Below, in pieces: positions 1 through 11,040 of a stretch of DNA of 64,000 nucleotides. Origin of the DNA: Calliopsis andreniformis (Eukaryota > Arthropoda > Insecta > Hymenoptera > Andrenidae). The stretch covers positions 1,426,001 to 1,490,000 of the forward strand of contig NW_027480507.1 of the NCBI RefSeq assembly GCF_051401765.1. Reading direction: 5' to 3'. The notes below the pieces were generated by a model. That model searched no databases. It was not told the origin of the DNA and saw only the letters and a list, made by a program, of their open reading frames with translations. A program made the translations under genes and the position numbers. The stretch's first letter is position 1. Each line of letters opens with the position of its first letter.

Positions 1-600
1 AATCCTCAATCCTCAACCCTCAATCTTCATTCCTCAATCCTCAATCCTCAATCTTCAATCCTCATTCTTCAATCCTCAATACCCAATCCTCAATCTTCAA
101 TCCTCAATCCTCAATCCCCAAATCTCTATCCTCAATCCTCGATCCTCATACCTCAAACATCAATACTCAACCCTCAGTCCTCGTCCTCAATCCACAACCC
201 TCAATCCTCAATCCTCAATCTTCAATCATCAATATACAATCTTCAGTCCTCAATCCTCAATACTCTATCCTCAATCCTCAATCCTCAATGTTCAACCCGC
301 GATACCCAATCCTCAATGTTCAATCCTCAATACTCAATCCTCAATCCTCAATCCTCAATCCTCAATCATCAATCCTCAATCCTCAGTCCCCAAACCTCAA
401 TCCTCAATCTTCAATCCTCAATACTCAATCTTCAATCCACAATCCTCAATACTCAATCCTCAATCCTCAATCCTCAATCGCCAGTCTTCAATCCACAATA
501 CCCAATCTTCAATCCTCAATCCTCAATCCTCAATCCTCAATCGTCATTCTTCAATCCTCAATACCCAATCCTCAGTCTTCAATCCTCAATCCTCAATTCT
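1..600 (+). repeat. Left-edge module, repeated at 59571-60170
   Basis: This stretch opens the window inside the array. It carries the rare markers CAACCCGCGATAC (293-305) and CAGTCCTCGTCCTC (near 174) and a TCGTCC hexamer. Nearly the same series of units recurs at 59571-60170, at offset 59570 for the first part and 59563 after one heptad is lost. Related but more diverged versions lie at about 46200-46650 and 51580-52030. Open reading frames across it are a by-product of the 7-bp period. Confidence 0.85.
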
Positions 601-1022
601 CAATTCTCAATCCTCAATCCTCAGTCCTCAGTCCTCAAACCTCAATCCTCAACCCTCAACCCTCAGCCCTCATCCTCAATCCTCAATCCACAATCCTCAA
701 TCCTCAGTCCCCAAACCTCAATCCTCAATCTTCAATCCTCAATACTCAATCTTCAATCCACAATACTCAATACTCAACCCTCAATCCTCAATCCTCAATC
801 GCCAGTCTTCAATCCACAATACTCAATCTTCAATCCTCAATCCTCAATCCTCAATCCTCAATCGTCATTCTTCAATCCTCAATACCCAATCCTCAGTCTT
901 CAATCCTCAATCCTCAATTCTCAATTCTCAATCCTCAATCCTCAGTCCTCAGTCCTCAAACCTCAATCCTCAACCCTCAACCCTCAGCCCTCATCCTCAA
1001 TCCTCAATCCACAATCCTCAAT
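381..1022 (+). repeat. 321-bp tandem duplication (381-701 and 702-1022)
   Basis: The series beginning CCTCAGTCCCCAAACC occurs at 381 and again at 702. The marker TCGTCATTCT repeats at 541 and 862, the same 321-bp step. The copies differ at a few bases, for example CCACAATACCC against CCACAATACTC near 493 and 814. The end with TCAGCCC-TCATCC holds the hexamers that make the step differ from a multiple of seven. Confidence 0.85.
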
Positions 1023-1505
1023 CCTCAATCTTCAATCCTCAATACTCAATCTTCAATCCTCAATCCTCAGTCCTTAAACATCAATTCTGAATCCTCAATC
1101 CTGAACTCTCAATCTACGGCCCTCAGTCATCAACAATCAGTTGTCAATCCTCAATCCTCAATAGAATATCCTCAATTCACAGCTTTCAATACTCAATACT
1201 CAATCTGCAATCTTCAAACCTCTATCCACAAACATCAATTCTCACCATTCAACCCTCAACACTCAGTCCTCAATATTCAATGCTCAATCCTCAATCCTCA
1301 ATCCTCAATCGTCAATCTTCAATCCTCAATACGCAATCTTCAATCCTCAATCCTCAATCCGCAATCCTCAATCCTCATTCTTCAATCCTCAAAACCCAAT
1401 CCTCAATCTTCAATCCTCAATCCTCAATCCTCAATTCTCAATCCTCAATCCTCAATATTCAATCCTCATTCTTCAATCCTCAATAACCAATACTCAATCT
1501 TCAAT
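840..1505 (+). repeat. D-anchor module, copy 1
   Basis: This module surrounds the D anchor at 1116 and matches about 4326-4991 at a constant offset of 3486 bp, which is 498 x 7. TCGTCATTCT at 862 corresponds to 4348 and the anchors to 1116 and 4602. Small differences are visible, such as AATAACC here against AATACCC in the other copy near its end. Confidence 0.82.
1116..1276 (+). repeat. Anchor 1, class D
   Basis: Twenty-three heptads running from ACGGCCC to TCAATAT. It is marked by CAGTCATCAACAATCAG and CACAGCTTTCAATAC, with CTATCCACAAAC and CTCACCATTC. The only other class D anchor is at 4602. Confidence 0.9.
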
Positions 1506-1539
1506 CCCCAATCCTCAATCCTCAATTCTCAGTCCTCAA

Positions 1540-3100
1540 TTCTGAATCCTCAATCCTGAATTCTCAATCTACGGCCCTCGGTCCTCAACAATCAGTTGTC
1601 AATCCTCAATCCTCAATAGAATATCCTCAATTCACAGTTTTGAATACTCAATACTCAATCTGCAATCTTCAAACCTCTATCCACAAACATCAATCCTCAT
1701 CACTCAACCCTCAACACTCAGTCCTCAATATTCAATCCTCAATCCTCAATCCTCAATCCTCAATCGTCAATCTTCAATCCTCAATCCTCAATCGTCAGTC
1801 TTCAATCCTCAACACTCAGTCTTCAATCCTCAATCCTCAACCCTGAATCCTCAATCCTCATTCTTCAATCCTCAATACCCAATGCTCAATCTTCAATCCT
1901 CCATCCTCAACACTCAATCCTCAATCCTCATTCTTCAAACCTCAATACCCAATCCTCAATCTTCAATCCTCAACACTCAATCCTGAATTCTCAATCCTCA
2001 ATCCTCAGTCTTCAGTCCTCAAACCTCAATCCTCAACCCTCAGCCCTCATCGTCAATCCACAATCCTCAGTCCTCAATCCTCAATGTTCAGTCCCCAATA
2101 CTCAATCTTCAACCCTCTGCCCTCAATTCTCAATCCTCAATCCTCAATCCTCAATCCTCCATCCTCAATCCTCAATCCTCAATCGTCAGTCTTCAATCCT
2201 CAACACTCAGTCTTCAATTCTCAATCCTCAACCCTGAATCCTCAATCCTCATTCTTCAATCCTCAATACCCAATCCTCAATCTTCAATCCTCAATCCTCA
2301 ATCCTCAATTCTCAATCCTCCATCCTCAGTCCTCAGTGCTCAAACCTCTATCCTCAACCCTCAGCCCTCATCCTCAACCCTCAATCCTCAATCTTCAATC
2401 CTCAATCCGCAATCCTCAATATTCAATCATCAATCCTCAATCCTCAGTCCACAAACCTCAACTCTGAATCCTCAATCCTGAATCCTCAATCTTCAATCCT
2501 CAATCCCCAATCCCCAAACTTCAATCCTCAATACTCAATCTTCAATCATCAATCCTCAATCCTCAATCCTCAATCCTCAATCCTCAATCCTCAATCTTCA
2601 ATCCTCAATACACAATCTGCAATTCTCAGTCCTCAATCCTCAATCCTCAAACCTCATTCTTCAATCCTCAATACCGAATCCTCAATCTTCAATACTCATT
2701 CCTCAATCCTCAATTCTCAATCCTGAATCCTCAATCCTCACACTTCAAACATCAATACTCAACCCTCAGTCCTCGTCCTCAATCCACAACCCTCAATCCT
2801 CAATCCTCAATCTTCAATCATCAATACTCAATCTTCAATCCTCAATCCTCAATACTCAATCCTCAATCCTCAATCCTCAGTCGCCTGTCTTCAATCCTCA
2901 ATACTCAATCTTCAGTCCGCAATCCTCAATCCTCAATCCTCAATCCTCATTCTTCAATCCTCAATACCCAATGCTCAATCTTCAATCCTCAATCCTCAAT
3001 TCTCAATTCTCAATCCTCAATCCTCAGTCCTCAGTCCTCAAACCTCAATCCTCAAAACTCAGCCCTCATCCTCAATCCTCAATCCTCAATCCTCAATCCT
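1540..3100 (+). repeat. A-c module, copy 1
   Basis: This module follows and includes the anchor at 1571. It matches 5878-7430 at an offset of 4338 bp: CCATCCTCAACACTC at 1901 corresponds to 6239, CACTTCAAAC at 2741 to 7079, and CAGTCGCCTGTC at about 2879 to 7217. It also matches 9760-10960. Past about 3040 the copies part (CAGTCCTCAGTCC here, CAGACCTCAGCCC there), and this copy runs into a B anchor instead. Confidence 0.8.
1571..1731 (+). repeat. Anchor 2, class A-c
   Basis: Has GTTTTGAATAC and CTATCCACAAAC. Private changes are CCCTCGGTCC near the start and CATCAATCCTCATCAC where other copies have CAATTC. It lies only 455 bp (65 heptads, no hexamer) after anchor 1. Confidence 0.9.
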
Positions 3101-3190
3101 CAATCTTCAATCCTCAATACTCAATCTTCAATCCTCAATCCTCAGTCCTCAAACCTCAATTCAGAATCCTCAATCCTGAATTCTCAATCT

Positions 3191-3351
3191 AGGGCCATCA
3201 GTCCTCAACAATCAGTTGTCAATACTCAATCCTCAATAGAATATCCTCAATTCACAGTTTTCAATACTCAATACTCAATCTGCAATCTTCAAACCTCTAT
3301 CCACAAACATCAATTCTCATCACTCAACCCTCAACACTCAGTCCTCAATAT
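3191..3351 (+). repeat. Anchor 3, class B (GGGCCC lost)
   Basis: Starts AGGGCCATCAG instead of AGGGCCCTCAG, so it lacks the palindrome found in the other class B anchors. It keeps GTCAATACTCAAT and GTTTTCAATAC. The 1620-bp distance from anchor 2 recurs at 12424-14044 and 34749-36369. Confidence 0.9.
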
Positions 3352-4325
3352 TCAATCCTCAATCCTCAATCCTCAATCCTCAATCCTCAATCGTCAATCT
3401 TCAATCCTCAATACGCAATCTTCAATCCTCAATCCTCAATCCTCAAGCCTCAATCCTCATTCTTCAATCCTCAATACCCAATCCTCAATTTTCAATCCTC
3501 AACCCTCAATCCTCAATTCTCGATCCTCAATCCTCAATCTTCAATCCTCATTCTTCAATCCTCAATACCCAATACTAAATCTTCAATCCTCAATCCTCAA
3601 TCCTCAATTCTCAATCCTCAATCCTCAGTCTTCAGTCCTCAAACCTCACTCCTCAACCCTCAGCCCTCATCGTCAATCCTCAATCCTCAGTCATCAATCC
3701 TCAATCTTCAATACCCAATACTCAATCTTCAGCCCTCTGTCCTCAATTCTCAATCCTCAATCCTCAATCCTCAATCCTCAATCGTCAGTCTTCAATCCTC
3801 AATACTCAGTCTGCGATCCTCAATCCTCAATCCTGAATCCTCAATCCTCATTCTACAATCCTCAATACCCAATCCTCAATCTTCAATCCTCAATCCTCGA
3901 TCCTCAATTCTCAATCCTCCATCCTCAGTCCTCAGTCCTCAGTCCTCAAACCTCTATCCTCAACCCTCAGCCCTCATCCTCAATCCTCAATGCTCAACCT
4001 TCAATCCTCAATCCGCAATGCTCAATATTCAATCATCAATCCTCAATCCTCAGTACTCAAACCTCAATTCTGAATCCTCAATCCTGAATCCTCAATCTTC
4101 GATCCTCAATCCCCAATCCTCAATCTTCAATCCTCAATACTCAATCTTCAATCATCAATCCTCAATCCTCAATCCTCAATCCTCAATCCTCAATCCTCAT
4201 TCTTCAATCCTCAATCTTCAATCCTCAATACTCAATCTTCAATCCACAATCCCCAATACTCAATCCTCAATCCTCAATCCTCAATCGCCAGTCTTCAATC
4301 CACAATACTCAATCTTCAATCCTCA
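3352..4325 (+). repeat. B-downstream module, left copy
   Basis: After the B anchor comes the series with CAATACGCAATC, CAAGCCTCAATCC and CAATTTTCAATCC, seen again after the B anchors at 14044, 25958, 31427, 36369, 37848, 41711, 47090 and 52470. From about 3700 it passes into units with CAATACCCAATAC and TCAGCCCTCTGTCC, then CATTCTACAATCC and CTCGATCC, before reaching the D module. No other feature is visible. Confidence 0.7.
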
Positions 4326-4991
4326 ATCTTCAATCCTCAATCCTCAATCGTCATTCTTCAATCCTCAATACCCAATCCTCAGTCTTCAATCCTCAATCCT
4401 CAATTCTCAATTCTCAATCCTCAATCCTCAGTCCTCAGTCCTCAAACCTCAATCCTCAACCCTCAACCCTCAGCCCTCATCCTCAATCCTCAATCCACAA
4501 TCCTCAATCCTCAATCTTCAATCCTCAATACTCAATCTTCAATCCTCAATCCTCAGTCCTTAAATATCAATTCTGAATCCTCAATCCTGAATTCCCAATC
4601 TACGGCCCTCAGTCATCAACAATCAGTTGTCAATCCTCAATCCTCAATAGAATATCCTCAATTCACAGCTTTCAATACTCAATACTCAATCTGCAATCTT
4701 CAAACCTCTATCCACAAACATCAATTCTCACCATTCAACCCTCAACACTCAGTCCTCAATATTCAATGCTCAATCCTCAATCCTCAATCCTCAATCGTCA
4801 ATCTTCAATCCTCAACACGCAATCTTCAATCCTCAATCCTCAATCCGCAATCCTCAATCCTCATTCTTCAATCCTCAAAACCCAATCCTCAATCTTCAAT
4901 CCTCAATCCTCAATCCTCAATTCTCAATCCTCAATCCTCAATATTCAATCCTCATTCTTCATTCCTCAATACCCAATACTCAATCTTCAAT
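4326..4991 (+). repeat. D-anchor module, copy 2
   Basis: Offset +3486 from 840-1505, a whole number of heptads, with the D anchor at 4602 inside. Just before it, about 4200-4325 resembles the 321-bp tandem unit, so this copy probably derives from the second 321-bp repeat. Confidence 0.82.
4602..4762 (+). repeat. Anchor 4, class D
   Basis: Carries the same CAGTCATCAAC and AGCTTTCAATAC markers as anchor 1. The flank reads ATTCCCAATCTACGG where most anchors have ATTCTCAATCTACGG. Confidence 0.9.
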
Positions 4992-5877
4992 CCTCAATCC
5001 TCAATCCTCAATTCTCAGTCCTCAATCCTCTGTCCCCAGTCCTCACACCTCAATCCTCAACCCTCAGCCCTCATCGTCAATCCTCAATCCTCAGTCCTCA
5101 ATCCTCAATCTTCAATCCTCAATACTCAATCCTCAATCGTCAGTCTTCAATCCTCAATACCCAATCTTCAATCCTCACTCCTCAATACTCCATTCTCAAT
5201 CCTCAATCCTCATTCTTCAATCCTCAATACCTAATCCTCAATCTTCAATCCTCAATCCTCAATCCTCAATTCTCAATCCTCATTCCTCAGTCCTCAGACC
5301 TCAAACCTCAATCCTCAACCCTCAGCCCTCATCCTCAATCCTCAATCCTCAATCTACAATCCTCAATACTCAATCCTCAATACTCAATCTTCAATCCTCA
5401 ATCCTCAGTCCTCAAACCTCAATTCTGAATCCTCAATCCTGCATCCTCAATCTTCAATCCTCAATCCCCAATCCTCAATCTTCAATCCTCAATCCTCAAT
5501 CCTCAATCCTCAATCCTCAATCTTCAATCCTCAATACTCAATCTTCAATCCTCAATCCTCTATCCTCAATCCTCAATCGTCAATCCTCAAACCTCAATCT
5601 TCAATCCCCAATACTCAATCTTCAATCCTCAATCCTCTATCCTCAATCCTCAATCCTCAATCCTCAAACCTCAATCTTCAATCCTCAATCCTCAATCTTC
5701 AATCCTCTACCCTCAATCCTCAATACTCAAACTTCAATCCTCAATCCTCAGTCCTCAAACCTCAATTCTGAATCCTCAATCCTGAATCCTCAATCTTCAA
5801 TCCTCAATCGCCAATCCTCAATCTTCAATCCTCAATCCTCAATCCTCAATCCTCAATCCTCAGTCCTCAAACCTCAA
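4992..5877 (+). repeat. Ordinary heptad stretch between D and A-c modules
   Basis: Heptads with recurrent local markers: CTCTGTCCCCAGTCC, ACTCCTCAATACTCC, CATTCCTCAGTCCTCAGACC, AATCTACAATCC and CCTGCATCC. The same series precedes A anchors near 11550-12400 and elsewhere. I see nothing else in it. Confidence 0.7.
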
Positions 5878-7430
5878 TTCTGAATCATCAATCCTGAATT
5901 CTCAATCTACGGCCCTCAGTCCTCAACAATCAGTTGTCAATCCTCAATCCTCAATAGAATATCCTCAATTCACAGTTTTGAATACTCAATACTCAATCTG
6001 CAATCTTCAAACCTCTATCCACAAACATCAATTCTCATCACTCAACCCTCAACACTCAGTCCTCAATATTCAATCCTCAATCCTCAATCCTCAATCCTCA
6101 ATCGTCAATCTTCAATCCTCAATCCTCAATCGTCAGTCTTCAATCCTCAACACTCAGTCTTCAATCCTCAATCCTCAACCCTGAATCCTCAATCCTCATT
6201 CTTCAATCCTCAATACCCAATCCTCAATCTTCAATCCTCCATCCTCAACACTCAATCCTCAATCCTCATTCTTCAAACCTCAATACCCAATCCTCAATCT
6301 TCAATCCTCAACACTCAATCCTCAATTCTCAATCCTCAATCCTCAGTCTTCAGTCCTCAAACCTCAATCCTCAACCCTCAGCCCTCATCGTCAATCCTCA
6401 ATCCTCAGTCCTCAATCCTCAATCTTCAGTCCCCAATACTCAATCTTCAACCCTCTGTCCTCAATTCTCAATCCTCAATCCTCAATCCTCAATCCTCCAT
6501 CCTCAATCCTCAATCCTCAATCGTCAGTCTTCAATCCTCAACACTCAGTCTTCAATCCTCAATCCTCAACCCTGAATCCTCAATCCTCATTCTTCAATCC
6601 TCAATACCCAATCCTCAATCTTCAATCCTCAATCCTCAAACCTCAATTCTCAATCCTCCATCCTCAGTCCTGAGTGCTCATACCTCTATTCTCAACCCTC
6701 AGCCCTCCTCCTCAATCCTCAATCCTCAATCTTCAATCCTCAATCCGCAATCCTCAATATTCAATCATCAATCCTCAATCCTCAGTCCTCAAACCTCAAC
6801 TCTGAATCCTCAATCCTGAATCCTCAATCTTCAATCCTCAATCCCCAATCCTCAAACTTCAATCCTCAATACGCAATCTTCAATCATCAATCCTCAATCC
6901 TCAATCCTCAATCCTCAATCCCCAATCCTCAATCTTCAATCCTCAATACTCAATCTGCAATTCTCAATCCTCAATCCTCAATCCTCAAACCTCATTCTTC
7001 AATCCTCAATACCGAATCCTCAATCTTCAATACTCATTCCTCAATCCTCAATTCTCAATCCTGAATCCTTAATCCTCACACTTCAAACATCAATACTCAA
7101 CCCTCAGTCCTCGTCCTCAATCCACAACCCCCAATCCTCAATCCTCAATCTTCAATCATCAATACTCAATCTTCAATCCTCAATCCTCAATGCTCAATCC
7201 TCAATCCTCAGTCCTCAGTCGCCTGTCTTCAATCCTCAATACTCAATCTTCAATCCGCAATCCTCAATCCTCAATCCTCAACCCTCATTCTTTAATCCTC
7301 AATACCCAATGCTCAATCTTCAATCCTCAATCCTCAATTCTCAATTCTCAATCCTCAATCCTCAGACCTCAGCCCTCAAACCTCAATCCTCAACACTCGG
7401 CCCTCATCCTCAATCCTCAATCCTCAATCC
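5878..7430 (+). repeat. A-c module, copy 2
   Basis: Matches 1540-3100 (offset 4338) and 9760 onward (offset 3882, falling to 3868). It contains the TCAGCCC-TCATCG hexamer near 6385, the TCGTCC hexamer near 7110 and CAGTCGCCTGTC at about 7217. Confidence 0.8.
5909..6069 (+). repeat. Anchor 5, class A-c
   Basis: GTTTTGAATAC and CTATCCACAAAC are present with no private change seen. The 5' flank reads TGAATCATCAATCC instead of TGAATCCTCAATCC, a change shared with anchor 6. Confidence 0.9.
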
Positions 7431-8162
7431 TCAATCCTCAATCGTCAGCCTTCAATCCTCAATACTCAGTCTTCATTCCTCAATCCTCAATCCTGAATCC
7501 TCAATCCTCATTCTACAATCCTCAATACCCAATCCTCAGTCTTCAATCCTCAATCCTCGATCCTCAATTCTCAATCCTCCATCCTCAATATTCAATCCTC
7601 ATTCTTCAATCCTCAATACCCAATACTCAATCTTCAATCCTCAATCCTCAATCCTCAATTCTCAGTCCTCAATCCTCTGTCCCCAGTCCTCACACCTCAA
7701 TCCTCAACCCTCAGCCCTCATCGTCAATCCTCAATCCTCAGTCCTCAATCCTCAATCTTCAATCCTCAATACTCAATCCTCAATCGTCAGTCTTCAATCC
7801 TCAATACCCAATCTTCAATCCTCACTCCTCAATACTCCATTCTCAATCCTCAATCCTCATTCTTCAATCCTCAATACCTAATCCTCAATCTTCAATCCTG
7901 AATCCTCAATCCTCAATTCTCAATCCTCATTCCTCAGTCCTCAGACCTCAAACCTCAATCCTCAACCCTCAGCCCTCATCCTCAATCCTCAATCCTCAAT
8001 CTACAATCCTCAATACTCAATCCTCAATACTCAATCTTCAATCCTCAATCCTCAGTCCTCAAACCTCAATTCTGAATCCTCAATCCTGCATCCTCAATAT
8101 TCAATCCTCAGTCCCCAATCCTCAATCTTCAATCCTCAATCCTCAATCCTCAATCCGCAATC
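6893..8162 (+). repeat. 1270-bp tandem duplication, unit 1
   Basis: Markers repeat exactly 1270 bp later: the start of the CAATGCTCAATCC run at 7190 and 8460, and AATACCGAATCC near 7011 and 8281. 1270 equals 182 heptads minus 4, which fits four hexamer units per copy. The longest open + strand reading frame in the window (7190-9151) runs through both copies only because stop-making variants happen to be out of frame. Confidence 0.85.
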
Positions 8163-9397
8163 CTCAATCCTCAATCCTCAATCCTCAATCCCCAATCCTC
8201 AATCTTCAATCCTCAATACTCAATCTGCAATTCTCAATGCTCAATCCTCAATCCTCAAACCTCATTCTTCAATCCTCAATACCGAATCCTCAATCTTCAA
8301 TACTCATTCCTCAATCCTTAATTCTCAATCCTGAATCCTTAATCCTCACACTTCAAATATCAATACTCAACCCTCAGTCCTCGTCCTCAATCCACAACCC
8401 CCAATCCTCAATCCTCAATCTTCAATCATCAATACTCAATCTTCAATCCTCAATCCTCAATGCTCAATCCTCAATCCTCAGTCCTCAGTCGCCTGTCTTC
8501 AATCCTCAATACTCAATCTTCAATCCGCAATCCTCAATCCTCAATCCTCAACCCTCATTCTTTAATCCTCAATACCCAATGCTCAATCTTCAATCCTCAA
8601 TCCTCAATTCTCAATTCTCAATCCTCAATCCTCAGACCTCAGCCCTCAAACCTCAATCCTCAACACTCAACCCTCATCCTCAATCCTCAATCCTCAATCC
8701 TCAATCCTCAATCGTCAGTCTTCAATCCTCAATACTCAGTCTTCAATCCTCAATCCTCAATCCTGAATCCTCAATCCTCATTCTACAATCCTCAATACCC
8801 AATCCTCAGTCTTCAATCCTCAATCCTCGATCCTCAATTCTCAATCCTCCATCCTCAATATTCAATCCTCATTCTTCAATCCTCAATACCCAATACTCAA
8901 TCTTCAATCCTCAATCCTCAATCCTCAATTCTCAGTCCTCAATCCTCTGTCCCCAGTCCTCACACCTCAATCCTCAACCCTCAGCCCTCATCGTCAATCC
9001 TCAATCCTCAGTCCTCAATCCTCAATCTTCAATCCTCAATACTCAATCCTCAATCGTCAGTCTTCAATCCTCAATACCCAATCTTCAATCCTCACTCCTC
9101 AATACTCCATTCTCAATCCTCAATCCTCATTCTTCAATCCTCAATACCTAATCCTCAATCTTCAATCCTGAATCCTCAATCCTCAATTCTCAATCCTCAT
9201 TCCTCAGCCCTCATCCTCAATCCTCAATCCTCAATCTACAATCCTCAATACTCAATCCTCAATACTCAATCTTCAATCCTCAATCCTCAGTCCTCAAACC
9301 TCAATTCTGAATCCTCAATCCTGCATCCTCAATCTTCAATCCTCAGTCCCCAATCCTCAATCTTCAATCCTCAATCCTCAATCCTCAATCCCCAATC
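8163..9397 (+). repeat. 1270-bp tandem duplication, unit 2 (35-bp deletion)
   Basis: Offset +1270 from unit 1. At 9206/9207 it lacks 35 bp that unit 1 has at 7937-7971, exactly five heptads, so this unit is 1235 bp long. Another difference is CACTCAACCCTCATCC here against CACTCGGCCCTCATCC in unit 1. Confidence 0.85.
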
Positions 9398-9759
9398 CTC
9401 AATCTTCAATCCTCAATACTCAATCTTCAATCCTCAATCCTCTATCCTCAATCCTCAATCCTCAATCCTCAAACCTCAATCTTCAATCCCCAATACTCAA
9501 TCTTCAATCCTCAATCCTCTATCCTCAATCCTCAATCCTCAATCCTCAAACCTCAATCTTCAATCCTCAATCCTCAATCTTCAATCCTCTACCCTCAATC
9601 CTCAATACTCAAACTTCAATCCTCAATCCTCAGTCCTCAAACCTCAATTCTGAATCCTCAATCCTGAATCCTCAATCTTCAATCCTCAATCGCCAATCCT
9701 CAATCTTCAATCCTCAATCCTCAATCCTCAATCCTCAATCCTCAGTCCTCAAACCACAA

Positions 9760-10960
9760 TTCTGAATCATCAATCCTGAATTCTCAATCTACGGCCCTCA
9801 GTCCTCAACAATCAGTTGTCAATCCTCAATCCTCAATAGAATATCCTCAATTCACAGTTTTGAATACTCAATACTCAATCTGCAATCTTCAAACCTCTAT
9901 CCACAAACATCAATTCTCATCACTCAGCCCTCAACACTCAGTCCTCAATATTCAATCCTCAATCCTCAATCCTTAATCCTCAATCGTCAATCTTCAATCC
10001 TCAATCCTCAATCGTCAGTCTTCAATCCTCAACACTCAGTCTTCAATCCTCAATCCTCAACCCTGAATCCTCAATCCTCATTCTTCAATCCTCAATACCC
10101 AATCCTCAATCTTCAATCCTCCATCCTCAACACTCAATCCTCAATCCTCATTCTTCAAACCTCAATACCCAATCCTCAATCTTCAATCCTCAACACTCAA
10201 TCCTCAATTCTCAATCCTCAATCCTCAGTCTTCAGTCCTCAAACTTCAATCCTCAACCCTCAGCCCTCATCGTCAATCCTCAATCCTCAATCTTCAGTCC
10301 CCAATACTCAATCTTCAACCCTCTGTCCTCAGTTCTCAATCCTCAATCCTCAATCCTCAATCCTCCATCCTCAATCCTCAATCCTCAATCGTCAGTCTTC
10401 AATCCTCAACACTCAGTCTTCAATCCTCAATCCTCAACCTTGAATCCTCAATCCTCATTCTTCAATCCTCAATACCCAATCCTCAATCTTCAATCCTCAA
10501 TCCTCAAACCTCAATTCTCAATCCTCCATCCTCAGTCCTCAGTGCTCAAACCTCTATTCTCAACCCTCAGCCCTCCTCCTCAATCCTCAATCCTCAATCT
10601 TCAATCCTCAATCCGCAATACTCAATATTCAATCATCAATCCTCAATCCTCAGTCCTCAATCCTCAACTCTGAATCCTCAATCCTGAATCCTCAATCTTC
10701 AATCCTCAATCCCCAATCCTCAAACTTCAATCCTCAATACTCAATCTTCAATCATCAATCCTCAATCCTCAATCCTCAATCCTCAATCCCCAATCCTCAA
10801 TCTTCAATCCTCAATACTCAATCTGCAATTCTCAATCCTCAATCCTCAATCCTCAAACCTCATTCTTCAATCCTCAATAGCGAATCCTCAATCTTCAATA
10901 CTCATTCCTCAATCCTCAATTCTCAATCCTGAATCCTTAATCCTCACACTTCAAACATCA
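9760..10960 (+). repeat. A-c module, copy 3
   Basis: Matches 5878 onward. The offset falls from 3882 to 3868 because two heptads (14 bp, a TCAGTCC-containing pair) are missing here near 10283, after the TCATCG hexamer. The 1.27-kb tandem copy of 8163-9397 lies between this module and copy 2. Confidence 0.78.
9791..9951 (+). repeat. Anchor 6, class A-c
   Basis: GTTTTGAATAC and CTATCCACAAAC are present, with a private CATCACTCAGCCC where others have CATCACTCAACCC. It is the last A-c anchor: from 12.4 kb onward A anchors are A-K or A-T. Confidence 0.9.
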
Positions 10961-11040
10961 ATACTCAACCCTCAGTCCTCGTCCTCAATCCACAACCCCC
11001 AATCCTCAATCCTCAATCTTCAATCATCAATACTCAATCT

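Noticed and set aside
1131..1145. Hairpin ACAA-TCAG-TTGT in the anchors as a transcription terminator or protein site.
   Set aside because: The stem is only four base pairs with no T-run in a useful place. It is too weak to call.
1116..1276. Anchor block as an inserted transposon, regulatory element or unrelated sequence.
   Set aside because: It divides exactly into 23 heptads in the array's own register and most units are recognisable TCANNNN variants, so it is diverged satellite. There are no terminal inverted repeats or target-site duplication.
288..1559. Predicted product as a coiled-coil, antifreeze-like or surface repeat protein.
   Set aside because: The peptide period of seven comes from the DNA period (21 bases per seven codons) and not from protein design. 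All frames give it, and the minus strand is stopped every seven codons.
1616..1627. TATA-like AATAGAATATCC in the anchors as a promoter.
   Set aside because: It is a single short AT-rich match inside repeat units, with no second element, no gene downstream, and the same spelling in nearly all anchors by descent.
7190..9151. A 653-codon open reading frame, and dozens of others of 64-580 codons on the + strand.
   Set aside because: They are generated by the 7-bp period: each + frame reads the same cyclic heptapeptide and stays open until a TGA, TAA or TAG-making variant falls in phase. Overlapping frames are open at once, starts are chance ATG or TTG, there is no ribosome-binding or splice context, and substitutions show no codon-position bias that I can see.
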